From the NCBI GenBank assembly GCA_964403775.1, contig CAYOHL010000055.1:1-5095 (forward strand): 5,095 bases of DNA. The letters run 5' to 3'. The translations under genes and the position numbers were made by a program. The notes beneath the pieces were generated by a model. The model did no database searches. It was not told the DNA's origin and was given only the letters and a program-made list of their open reading frames with translations. Below, piece after piece: positions 1-5,059 of this stretch. The DNA is from CG1-02-33-12 sp964403775. GTDB taxonomy: Archaea > Nanobdellota > Nanobdellia > Woesearchaeales > CG1-02-33-12. The first letter of the stretch is position 1. Every line of letters begins with the position of its first letter.

Positions 1-82
1 GATAAGGGAAATAGTCAAAAGGAATTTTGAGTGGGAGAGTATTATCAGGAGGTATATTGGGGTTTATAATTCATTAATATAG
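1..82 (+). CDS. C-terminal end of a probable glycosyltransferase (GT4-like), 5' part outside the window
   Basis: An open frame enters from the left edge in frame 2 and stops at TAG (80-82), giving 26 residues. The peptide contains IREIVKRNFEWESIIRRY followed by IGVYNSLI. This pattern, a basic helix with a phenylalanine-x-tryptophan-x-x-isoleucine core then a Tyr-x-x-x-Tyr helix, is typical of the last helix of GT-B glycosyltransferases of the family 4 type, which return from the nucleotide-sugar domain to the acceptor domain. It is the only visible plus-strand gene. It converges on the phosphodiesterase gene, with the two reading frames overlapping at 74-82. The call rests on a short C-terminal tail and on memory of the family, so substrate and exact family cannot be given. 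A chance open frame of 26 codons is possible but the composition argues against it. Confidence 0.6.
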   Translation, partial: IREIVKRNFEWESIIRRYIGVYNSLI

Positions 83-466
83 CTGGTTTTCATTAAAGAA
101 AGATATAATTTTAAAAAAATCTGTTATTTTTGGGTTTTCAAGGTCTGCATTAAAATTAACAGACCAAAACCCATAACCGGAGTGGTCACCGAATTCTCCA
201 ATTGCTTCCATTCCATGGTCAGACAAAACAAGAATAGGACAGTTGTACTTTTCTTTTATTGTTTTTGCAATATCATCCATTTCCTTGTAAAGCATTTTTA
301 TCATTATGTTGTTTCCAAAGTTTAAATGGCCTATTATATCAACAACACTGAAATATCCTAGAACAAAATCATGGCCTTTGTCAAGGGCCTTAAAAAATTC
401 CTGCTTTATTTTTCTATGGTGCTCCATTGCATCCCTGTTATATTGTTCTTTTATCTTCTTTTTTCT
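74..466 (-). CDS. C-terminal part of a frameshifted alkaline-phosphatase-superfamily phosphodiesterase
   Basis: This is the second half of a type I phosphodiesterase/nucleotide pyrophosphatase-like enzyme. The first in-frame ATG is at 427, but the frame is open back to 466 and the extra residues (KKKIKEQYNRDA) read as natural protein, so the ATG at 427 is probably internal. Counting from that Met, the metal ligands of the superfamily are all present: D30 and H34 (DIIGH), D70 and H71 (SDHG) and H82 (GDHSGYGFWS). These complete the set begun by D8 and T41 in the upstream half. The stop TAA at 76-74 overlaps the end of the convergent glycosyltransferase frame. Repairing the frame gives a 246-residue protein, small for the superfamily but with every core motif. 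Substrate is unknown; candidates include nucleotides, nucleotide-linked modifications and sulfate or phosphate esters. On its own this fragment lacks the nucleophile and should be inactive. Confidence 0.75.
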   Translation of the reverse strand, partial: RKKKIKEQYNRDAMEHHRKIKQEFFKALDKGHDFVLGYFSVVDIIGHLNFGNNIMIKMLYKEMDDIAKTIKEKYNCPILVLSDHGMEAIGEFGDHSGYGFWSVNFNADLENPKITDFFKIISFFNENQLY

Positions 467-813
467 TCAGAATAATCTGTTTCAAAGTATTCTGCAAGTA
501 ACTTTCTTGATTTTTCATGAACATCTAATTCATAAGAATATCCCGGCAGGTCAATAACAGCAGGATCTTTAAATTCATTGAAGAAGGTTTCTTCTATTCT
601 CCATCTCTTGTTCCATATTTCCTTGTTGCCCTCACCCAAGACTTCCTTCTCCTTATTTTGCCCTGTCATAAAAGAGCTCCATAGCACCATTGTTCTTGGC
701 TGCGAGAACTCTGAAATATCTGTTTTTCCATATTTCTGCTGCTTTAAATTATTGCAGTTGTATTCTTCAACTTTCTTGTATTCAAGTGCATCTATTGCAA
801 ATACAACTATCAT
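451..813 (-). CDS. N-terminal part of a frameshifted alkaline-phosphatase-superfamily phosphodiesterase
   Basis: A 120-residue frame starts at ATG 813 and ends at TAA 453-451. It opens with MIVVFAIDAL, where D8 is the first metal-binding aspartate of the alkaline phosphatase/sulfatase fold, and contains PRTMVLWSSFMTG, where T41 sits at the nucleophile position. The ATG overlaps the HEPN stop in an ATGA (813-810), and AGAGGT at 829-824 is a fair ribosome binding site, so the start is well supported and the gene is probably translated with the HEPN gene. The frame breaks just after an A6 run (464-459). Adding one A joins it to the other half, which holds the remaining ligands. The fragment alone lacks five metal ligands. 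The position directly behind an MNT-HEPN pair suggests, but does not prove, a role in that module. Confidence 0.8.
   Translation of the reverse strand: MIVVFAIDALEYKKVEEYNCNNLKQQKYGKTDISEFSQPRTMVLWSSFMTGQNKEKEVLGEGNKEIWNKRWRIEETFFNEFKDPAVIDLPGYSYELDVHEKSRKLLAEYFETDYSEEKRR
454..466 (-). other. Frameshift window in the phosphodiesterase gene (A6 run)
   Basis: The upstream frame stops at 453-451 and the downstream frame is closed by TGA at 469-467, so the indel must lie between them. The window holds six A residues (minus strand, 464-459). One extra A restores a single 246-codon frame. The run is not in the zero-frame register of a canonical A-AAA-AAG programmed -1 site, so ribosomal frameshifting is less likely than an indel. 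Confidence 0.8.
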
Positions 814-1245
814 TTTTTATCATACCTCTTTTTCATAAAACATTCTATTTCATCTAGGAAGCCTTCTGCTGTCTTAATCTCATGTTCAGCAATCTCTTTT
901 GAATAAGAATAGTGGTAATCTGCATCTTCTCTTGATGTCATTGAAGCCTTGAAATCAGTTATAAATTCAGATGATATTTCGCCTTTCCTCTCAAGGTCTT
1001 CAAGAACTATTAGAACAGCAATATGTCTTTTTTTAGAATAACCTAATTTAAACAAAACTGATTTTGCTGCATGGAACATAGAGTAATACGCTTTTATTAT
1101 ACACCACTTATAATCCTCATCCTTAAAAGCCTTTCTTGCTTTTTCCATATCATATTTTGCTTCCTTAATCTCTTTTTCAGCAAGTTCAAGATCAGGATTA
1201 ATCTTTTTTTAGGTACCCTTTTCCTAAACATTCTCTTATATTCAT
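810..1245 (-). CDS. HEPN-domain protein (HepT-like), frameshifted near the N-terminus
   Basis: The main frame (ATG 1148 to TGA 812-810) encodes 112 residues with the archaeal HEPN pattern: AYYSMFHAAKSVLF (about 20-33), then H42, and a C-terminal R73-x5-H79 (REDADYHY), which fits the Rx4-6H motif of HEPN RNases. In-frame sequence upstream of 1148 still reads as protein (INPDLELAEKEIKEAKYD) until TAA at 1211-1209, so 1148 is probably not the true start. In another frame an ATG at 1245 overlaps the nucleotidyltransferase stop as ATGA and encodes MNIRECLGKGYLKK before reaching the A7 run (1210-1204). Removing one A fuses the two into a 144-residue protein of normal HEPN length. AAGGT at 1254-1250 could serve as its ribosome binding site. 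HEPN partners of MNT proteins are RNA-cleaving toxins silenced by AMPylation. That role is inferred here. As written, translation from 1245 yields only 15 residues. Confidence 0.8.
1201..1210 (-). other. Frameshift window in the HEPN gene (A7 run)
   Basis: Seven A residues (minus strand, 1210-1204) sit exactly where the ATGA-coupled frame must pass into the HEPN frame. The upstream frame stops at TAA 1200-1198 and the downstream frame is closed by TAA 1211-1209, so the indel is confined to this run and the next few bases. Losing one A restores 144 codons. The needed shift is +1 and does not match a canonical -1 slippery site. Confidence 0.8.
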
Positions 1246-1781
1246 ATTAACCTTATCTTATCTTTTTCAACCCTGTTGTAATAAGCATTATCCTTTTTTC
1301 TCATCATTGACCATTCAACACTGCTGAATATGCTGAAACTTATTTTCCTATTTATTTTTTTTGAAATCTCGTCTATTACATCGACGATATCTCTTCTTTC
1401 TATTTTTCCTATTACCAAAATATCAATATCACTTTTTTCTGTATCTTCCCCCCTTGAAGCTGAACCATATAAATAGATTTCCAATCCTTTTTTCTTTAAT
1501 TTTTTTAACTCTTGCAGAGAGATGATATTTTTCATTATCTTGATATGCTTAATTATAAGGCTTTCATTGTTTAGATTGTAAATATTAGAAACACCTATTC
1601 TCTCAAGTTTTAGCATATCATTTGCAACTAGATAATGCATCCATTTTACGGCTGTTGCTTTTGCTATCTTTGTTTTTTTTATGACTTTTGTCTGTGTTAT
1701 TTTTGATGAAGAATTTTCTATAAAAAAATTTATTATTTGTATTAGTTTTTTATTTCCAAAAAGTTTAATTAATTGAACCAT
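1242..1781 (-). CDS. HTH-minimal nucleotidyltransferase fusion (MntA-like antitoxin candidate)
   Basis: The 179-residue protein has two parts. Residues 1-75 form a winged helix-turn-helix: helices around NKKLIQIINFF and TKIAKATAVKWMHYL, with a wing ending near SNIYNL. Residues 100-179 form a minimal nucleotidyltransferase with LYGSASRGEDTEKSDID, matching GSx10DxD with S107, D118 and D120. The third carboxylate seen in many nucleotidyltransferases is not obvious; the equivalent strand reads KISFSIFS. Paired MNT proteins AMPylate a tyrosine of their HEPN toxin. Here the HEPN gene follows with an ATGA overlap, as expected for such a pair. The N-terminal HTH suggests DNA binding and possible self-repression through the inverted repeat over its start codon. 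A weak Shine-Dalgarno-like GTGAT lies at 1790-1786, 4 nt before the ATG. Antitoxin function is inferred from family and context. Confidence 0.85.
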   Translation of the reverse strand: MVQLIKLFGNKKLIQIINFFIENSSSKITQTKVIKKTKIAKATAVKWMHYLVANDMLKLERIGVSNIYNLNNESLIIKHIKIMKNIISLQELKKLKKKGLEIYLYGSASRGEDTEKSDIDILVIGKIERRDIVDVIDEISKKINRKISFSIFSSVEWSMMRKKDNAYYNRVEKDKIRLI

Positions 1782-1811
1782 TTATATCACTTTTTTATAC
1801 TAATTGGTTCA
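1774..1811. promoter_or_regulatory. Inverted repeat TGAACCA-N24-TGGTTCA over the MNT start, possible operator
   Basis: Perfect 7-bp arms lie at 1774-1780 and 1805-1811, separated by 24 bases. The left arm covers most of the MNT start codon and the right arm abuts the TATA box. Arm centres are 31 bp apart, about three helical turns, so a dimeric HTH protein could bind both arms on one face. The MNT protein's own HTH is the obvious candidate. Chance occurrence cannot be excluded. Confidence 0.4.
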
Positions 1812-1821
1812 CATATTTAAA
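1812..1821 (-). promoter_or_regulatory. Archaeal TATA box for the MNT-HEPN-phosphodiesterase operon
   Basis: On the minus strand this reads TTTAAATATG. The octamer TTTAAATA is identical to the one in front of the RHH-cys operon. Its centre is about 36 nt upstream of the MNT ATG, predicting a transcript start near 1791 and a leader of about 10 nt. It overlaps the stop codon of cysN (1819-1817), so the second operon's promoter sits in the end of the first. Confidence 0.55.
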
Positions 1822-3058
1822 CCTTTTGTTTTTGTGTTATTATTCCTCCTGCAGATGTAACCATGTTTTTCTCAAAAACAAACCTTCCTAATTCCGGAAC
1901 ATAGTTGAAGTTGTCAATAATAATCGGGCTTAGTGTTTTTATAATCATTGTTCCAACCTCATTATTTTTCAGCTTGTCTTTTTCCTCGTTTATTTCCTCT
2001 AATGTAGATGAGTTAATCTTTTTTTCAATCTTTTCAATCTTTGCAGAAACCTCCTGAGTTGCTATCTTCATTGTTATTATCTGGCCTATGTTAAAGTCTT
2101 CTTTAGACATCCAGAAAACATTTGCCTTTATGCTGCTTGCGGTTTCTGGGAGATTGCCTGGATGGCATATTACGTTGCCCCTTTCAACAAACAATGGGTC
2201 TTCTGTTGTTATTCCTATGCTTTCACCTGTTTCTGCTTTTTCTGGATTTTCAAGAAATTTTTCAACTGACTTAACCCTTGTTTTTGTTTTTTCAGGCAGA
2301 ACAACTATTTCATCACCCTGCTTTATTGTCCCAGACTCTATTCTTCCCGCAACTATCCTTTTGCCATCAATTTTGTAAACATCCTGAACAGGAAACCTCA
2401 ATGACCTGTTTTCCTTTTCTTCAGGGAGATTAAACGAGTCAAGGCAGTTTAGAAAGGTTTTTCCTTTATACCAACCCATTTTTTCTGATTTATTTGCCAT
2501 GTTATCTCCATCCTTTGCTACTATAGGGATTATGTAAGAAGGCTCAACATTTATTTTTTTAAGAAATTCTGTTATTTCTTTTTTTAGTTCCTGAAATCTT
2601 TCTTCTTTGTAATCAACCAAGTCCATCTTGTTTATTAAGACTATAACCTTTTTCATTCCAAGCATCCCGAGGATGTACGCATGCCTTTTTGTCTGTTCCT
2701 TAACGCCCTCTTTTGCATCAATTACCAGTATTGCTGCCTGTGCCTGGGATGCGCCTGTTATCATGTTTTTTATAAACTCCACATGGCCAGGTGCGTCAAT
2801 AATAACATAATTCCTTTTTTCTGTCTTAAAAAAAATCTGGCATGTGTCGATTGTAATGCCCTGCTCTCTTTCCTCCTGTAAATAGTCAACCATAAAGCCG
2901 AATTCCATCTCTTTTCCAAGCATCTCGCACGTCTTCCTCACTTCCTCTATTTTGTCTTCAGGGATGCTTTTTGTGTCGTAAAGCAATCTTCCGATTAGTG
3001 TTGACTTTCCATGGTCCACATGACCCACAAAAACTATGTTCATGTTTCCTTTTTCCAT
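1817..3058 (-). CDS. cysN: Sulfate adenylyltransferase subunit 1 (EF-Tu-like GTPase)
   Basis: CysN is the GTPase partner of CysD: GTP hydrolysis drives formation of APS and pyrophosphate from ATP and sulfate in the cytosol. The 413-residue protein shows all G motifs: P-loop GHVDHGKS (12-19), G2 with T69 in EREQGITID, G3 DAPGH (88-92) and G4 NKMD (143-146). Two beta-barrel domains of the translation-factor type follow (about 220-303 and 306-413). The segment VDYLQEEREQGITID separates it from elongation factor 1A and matches CysN. There is no APS kinase domain, so it is not a CysNC fusion, and it is somewhat shorter than the roughly 475-residue E. coli protein. The start at 3058 follows the tauE stop by one base. 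An internal Met at residue 6 is an alternative start. No Shine-Dalgarno site is visible. Confidence 0.93.
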   Translation of the reverse strand: MEKGNMNIVFVGHVDHGKSTLIGRLLYDTKSIPEDKIEEVRKTCEMLGKEMEFGFMVDYLQEEREQGITIDTCQIFFKTEKRNYVIIDAPGHVEFIKNMITGASQAQAAILVIDAKEGVKEQTKRHAYILGMLGMKKVIVLINKMDLVDYKEERFQELKKEITEFLKKINVEPSYIIPIVAKDGDNMANKSEKMGWYKGKTFLNCLDSFNLPEEKENRSLRFPVQDVYKIDGKRIVAGRIESGTIKQGDEIVVLPEKTKTRVKSVEKFLENPEKAETGESIGITTEDPLFVERGNVICHPGNLPETASSIKANVFWMSKEDFNIGQIITMKIATQEVSAKIEKIEKKINSSTLEEINEEKDKLKNNEVGTMIIKTLSPIIIDNFNYVPELGRFVFEKNMVTSAGGIITQKQKV

Positions 3059-3059
3059 T

Positions 3060-3905
3060 TTAACTGGTTATTGTTTTTATTATCGTAAACGCACCCAATG
3101 CAATAGTTGCCAAGCCTATTATTAACTTTAGTTTTTTTGTTTTAACTCTCTTTACAGTAATCGCTGACAAAGGAACTGACAAAACTCCCCCTATGATAAG
3201 ATAAGGAGCTAATGTCCAGTCAATTATTGATTTGGTTAATAAATAAGTTATTACACCGACCATGCAGGTAAGCCCTTCAGCTAAAGATGTAATTCCTACT
3301 GCGCTCCTTCCTTTCACTCCTGCAAGAAGCTGGCCTCCTGTAACAACAGGGCCATATCCCCCTCCTGATATTCCCTTGTTGAAGGATGCTATCAATCCAA
3401 GGCCAGTTATCTTTTTCCAGCTAAAAGCATATTTTTTATTTATTGTGAAAAGGATCATGCAGCCGATTATTAAAACTAAAAATCCGATGTAAAGCTTGAG
3501 CCATAAGCTTGGTATGTTCACAGCTATAAAAACAGCTGCTATTGTCCCTATGATGCCGCATAATGCAAGTAATAATGCAACCTTTAAATGCAATGGAATT
3601 CCCCTCTTGAAGCTTTCCACATAACCAAGCTCTTTTAATTTTTTCATTATGAAAAATATGTTTGTTGACTTTGGCTTAAAATTAACATTTCCTGCCTTAT
3701 GGTGGGTAAAGCCGGCCAACAACCCTGTCATCAGCTCTGAAAGCAGAACAGAAGGAACAACCTGCAGAGGGTTAAATCCCATAATTAAAAGCAAAGGCGT
3801 TAATATTGTCCCGTAGCCCATACCCAAAGTTGAGTCAATGTACTCGCAAAAAAAGGCCGCAATTATTATTGTTATTCCAATTCCAAAAGCCAGCTCAAAT
3901 ACCAT
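3060..3905 (-). CDS. TauE/SafE-family membrane transporter, probable sulfate or sulfite carrier
   Basis: This 281-residue hydrophobic protein has about eight membrane segments in two halves (roughly 4-22, 33-44, 48-66, 106-130, 136-155, 165-190, 205-250, 256-278). It shows the two repeated family signatures: GMGYGTILTPLLLIMGFNPL with QVVPSVLLSE early on, and GISGGGYGPVVTGGQLLAGV with RSAVGITSLAEG later, plus a histidine-rich HHKAGNV after the first half-repeat. Family members move sulfur oxyanions and organosulfonates. The location between cysD and cysN, one base from each, argues for a role in sulfate activation; uptake of sulfate is the simplest guess, but direction and substrate are not readable. 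Between the HHKAGNV motif and the next membrane segment lies an unusually long charged stretch (about 76-105) holding KKLKELGYV, which resembles the tails of the two upstream proteins. The ATG is one base after the cysD TAA. Confidence 0.88.
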   Translation of the reverse strand: MVFELAFGIGITIIIAAFFCEYIDSTLGMGYGTILTPLLLIMGFNPLQVVPSVLLSELMTGLLAGFTHHKAGNVNFKPKSTNIFFIMKKLKELGYVESFKRGIPLHLKVALLLALCGIIGTIAAVFIAVNIPSLWLKLYIGFLVLIIGCMILFTINKKYAFSWKKITGLGLIASFNKGISGGGYGPVVTGGQLLAGVKGRSAVGITSLAEGLTCMVGVITYLLTKSIIDWTLAPYLIIGGVLSVPLSAITVKRVKTKKLKLIIGLATIALGAFTIIKTITS

Positions 3906-3906
3906 C

Positions 3907-4704
3907 TTACATATAACCCAGGCTTCTCAGCTTTTGCATCATATATGCAGATTCTTTGTCCTGAGCTCTTCCCGCCCTTTCTGATGTGTTTGTTGTCTTA
4001 AGCTCATGGATTATTTTGTCAATGTCATCTGCATCTGATTGAATTGGGCTGCAGCAGCACTCGCATCCAATGCTTCTGTATCGCTTTCCGTTTTTTGCAA
4101 AGTATAAATCAGTTATTGGGATGTTTTCTCTTTTGATATATTCCCAGATATCTACCTCTCTCCAGTGCAGTAATGGATGAATCCTTATGTGCTCTTCATC
4201 TGACTGCTTTGACTTGAACTGGTCCCAAAGCTCTGGCGGCTGGTCTTTATAATTCCACTTAAATTCCTGGTTTCTTGGCGAGAAATAGCGCTCTTTTGAC
4301 CTTATTTCGTGCTCATCTCTTCTTATTCCTAATAATAGTGCCTTGAATTTGTATTTTTCTATTGTCTGCTTTAATGCCTCTGTCTTTAATGCAGTACAGC
4401 ACGCAAGCTTGCTTTTGGGGCCCATTCCTGAGTTTATTGCCTCTTCATTTCTTCCGACAATAAGGTTAAGACTCCATTTTTTTGCATATCTGTCTCTCCA
4501 TTCTATCATTTTTTTGAATTTATAGCTGGTGTCAATATGCACAACAGGAAAAGGAATTTTTCCAAAAAAGGCTTTTCTGCACAGCCACAATAAGGTTGAG
4601 GAGTCTTTCCCTATTGACCACAGCATTGCAATGTCATGGAACTGCTTGTATGCTTCCCTTATTATGTAGATGCTCCTGCTTTCAAGTTCATCTAAATAGT
4701 CCAT
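3907..4704 (-). CDS. cysD: Sulfate adenylyltransferase subunit 2, PP-loop protein with an extra cysteine set
   Basis: CysD catalyses AMP transfer from ATP to sulfate, giving APS, together with CysN. The ATG at 4704 (265 residues) is preferred over an in-frame TTG at 4719: it follows the upstream TAA by one base, as at the other two junctions, and avoids overlap. From this Met the PP-loop is SIGKDSS (30-36). CysD-specific stretches follow: HIDTSYKF, RRDEHEIRSKERY with SPR, QPPELW, the sequence TTNTSERAGRAQDKES and the C-terminal KLRSLGYM. The protein is shorter than E. coli CysD (302) because a segment before the last third is missing. Unlike E. coli CysD it has C102-C103 (LACCTALKTEALKQ) and C214, C216-C218 (IGCECCCSP), which resemble the [4Fe-4S] ligand pattern CC ... 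CxxC of assimilatory APS reductases. It lacks the reductases' C-terminal catalytic cysteine, and the CysN partner is adjacent, so CysD is the better call. Confidence 0.9.
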   Translation of the reverse strand: MDYLDELESRSIYIIREAYKQFHDIAMLWSIGKDSSTLLWLCRKAFFGKIPFPVVHIDTSYKFKKMIEWRDRYAKKWSLNLIVGRNEEAINSGMGPKSKLACCTALKTEALKQTIEKYKFKALLLGIRRDEHEIRSKERYFSPRNQEFKWNYKDQPPELWDQFKSKQSDEEHIRIHPLLHWREVDIWEYIKRENIPITDLYFAKNGKRYRSIGCECCCSPIQSDADDIDKIIHELKTTNTSERAGRAQDKESAYMMQKLRSLGYM

Positions 4705-4705
4705 T

Positions 4706-5032
4706 TTAAAGATATCCAAGCGATTTCAGCTTTTTTTTAATGTGTTTTATATCTTGTTTTGATGTTTCTGCATTCTCATAAAGAATGAGCCTCATGATAA
4801 AGGTTACATATTCGCTTATTGACCTGAAGTCTGTTTGTTTTATTGTTTCCTTTACAGTTTCAGAGAGTTTTGTTGGGATTGATATAATTGTTTTATCTTT
4901 TTCAAGTTCTTCAAAGACAGAAATCATGTCAGAGAGAAGCTTTTGGTAGGATATGTCTCTTTTAGAGGCCAGAACCCTTAGCTTTTTCCTTAGTTCATCA
5001 GAAACCTGTATTGTTGTCCGGTTTTCCATCAT
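4706..5032 (-). CDS. Tandem ribbon-helix-helix (CopG-type) protein, probable regulator of the cys operon
   Basis: The 108-residue protein seems to contain two ribbon-helix-helix units. The first is RTTIQVSDELRKKLRVLASK and onward (about 5-44). The second is SIPTKLSETVKETI then FRSISEYVTFIMRLIL (about 50-84), each with a beta-strand followed by two helices. A charged tail ends in KKLKSLGYL. RHH strands normally pair between two monomers to read the DNA major groove; two units in one chain could form that fold alone or build a larger oligomer. It is the first gene of the sulfate-activation operon, one base ahead of cysD, and its start codon overlaps a palindrome, so self-repression and control of cysD-tauE-cysN is the likely role. 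The start may be Met1 (5032) or Met2 (5029); the TATA spacing favours a leaderless start at about 5032. The ligand or signal is unknown. Confidence 0.8.
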   Translation of the reverse strand: MMENRTTIQVSDELRKKLRVLASKRDISYQKLLSDMISVFEELEKDKTIISIPTKLSETVKETIKQTDFRSISEYVTFIMRLILYENAETSKQDIKHIKKKLKSLGYL

Positions 5033-5048
5033 ACATAGAATTATGTAT
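5031..5048. promoter_or_regulatory. Palindrome ATACATA-GAAT-TATGTAT at the RHH start, probable operator
   Basis: Perfect 7-bp arms (5031-5037 and 5042-5048) flank a 4-bp spacer. The element fills the gap between the TATA box and the predicted transcript start and touches the ATG. Short palindromes of this size suit ribbon-helix-helix proteins, and the first gene encodes one. Binding here would block RNA polymerase recruitment. Operator function is inferred. Confidence 0.5.
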
Positions 5049-5051
5049 AGT

Positions 5052-5059
5052 TATTTAAA
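5052..5059 (-). promoter_or_regulatory. Archaeal TATA box for the RHH-cysD-tauE-cysN operon
   Basis: The minus strand reads TTTAAATA, preceded by an A-rich stretch that could serve as the BRE. Its centre is about 24 nt upstream of the ATG at 5032, so the usual spacing puts the transcript start at or next to the start codon, giving a leaderless mRNA. The remaining bases to the window edge (5061-5095) are AT-rich with no gene seen. Confidence 0.6.

Noticed and set aside
46..74. Nine-codon minus-strand frame starting at ATG 74, next to the phosphodiesterase stop
   Set aside because: It is too short, has no supporting features, and lies opposite the better-supported glycosyltransferase tail.
306..838. 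Plus-strand open frames at 306-557 and 578-838
   Set aside because: They lie opposite the phosphodiesterase gene, have no family-like motifs, and the minus-strand frame carries the full ligand set.
454..1210. Programmed -1 ribosomal frameshifting at the A6 and A7 runs
   Set aside because: Neither run is in the zero-frame register of a canonical A-AAA-AAG site, the HEPN case needs a +1 shift, and no downstream stem or pseudoknot was recognised.
2088..2881. Plus-strand open frames inside the cysN region (2088-2378, 2628-2810, 2681-2881)
   Set aside because: They are antisense to the intact cysN with all G motifs, and their translations are low-complexity or cysteine-rich without recognisable domains.
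1817..3058. Reading the GTPase as elongation factor 1A
   Set aside because: The VDYLQEEREQGITID stretch and the cysD/tauE context are those of CysN.
3262..4525. Plus-strand open frames at 3262-3492 and 4343-4525
   Set aside because: They are antisense to tauE and cysD and show no domain; the minus-strand genes are complete.
3907..4704. Reading the PP-loop protein as an APS/PAPS reductase
   Set aside because: CysD-specific stretches run through its length, CysN is adjacent, and the C-terminal catalytic cysteine of the reductases is absent.
4702..4719. TTG at 4719 as the cysD start
   Set aside because: It overlaps the RHH gene, while the ATG at 4704 gives the same one-base gap as the other two junctions and a normal CysD N-terminus.
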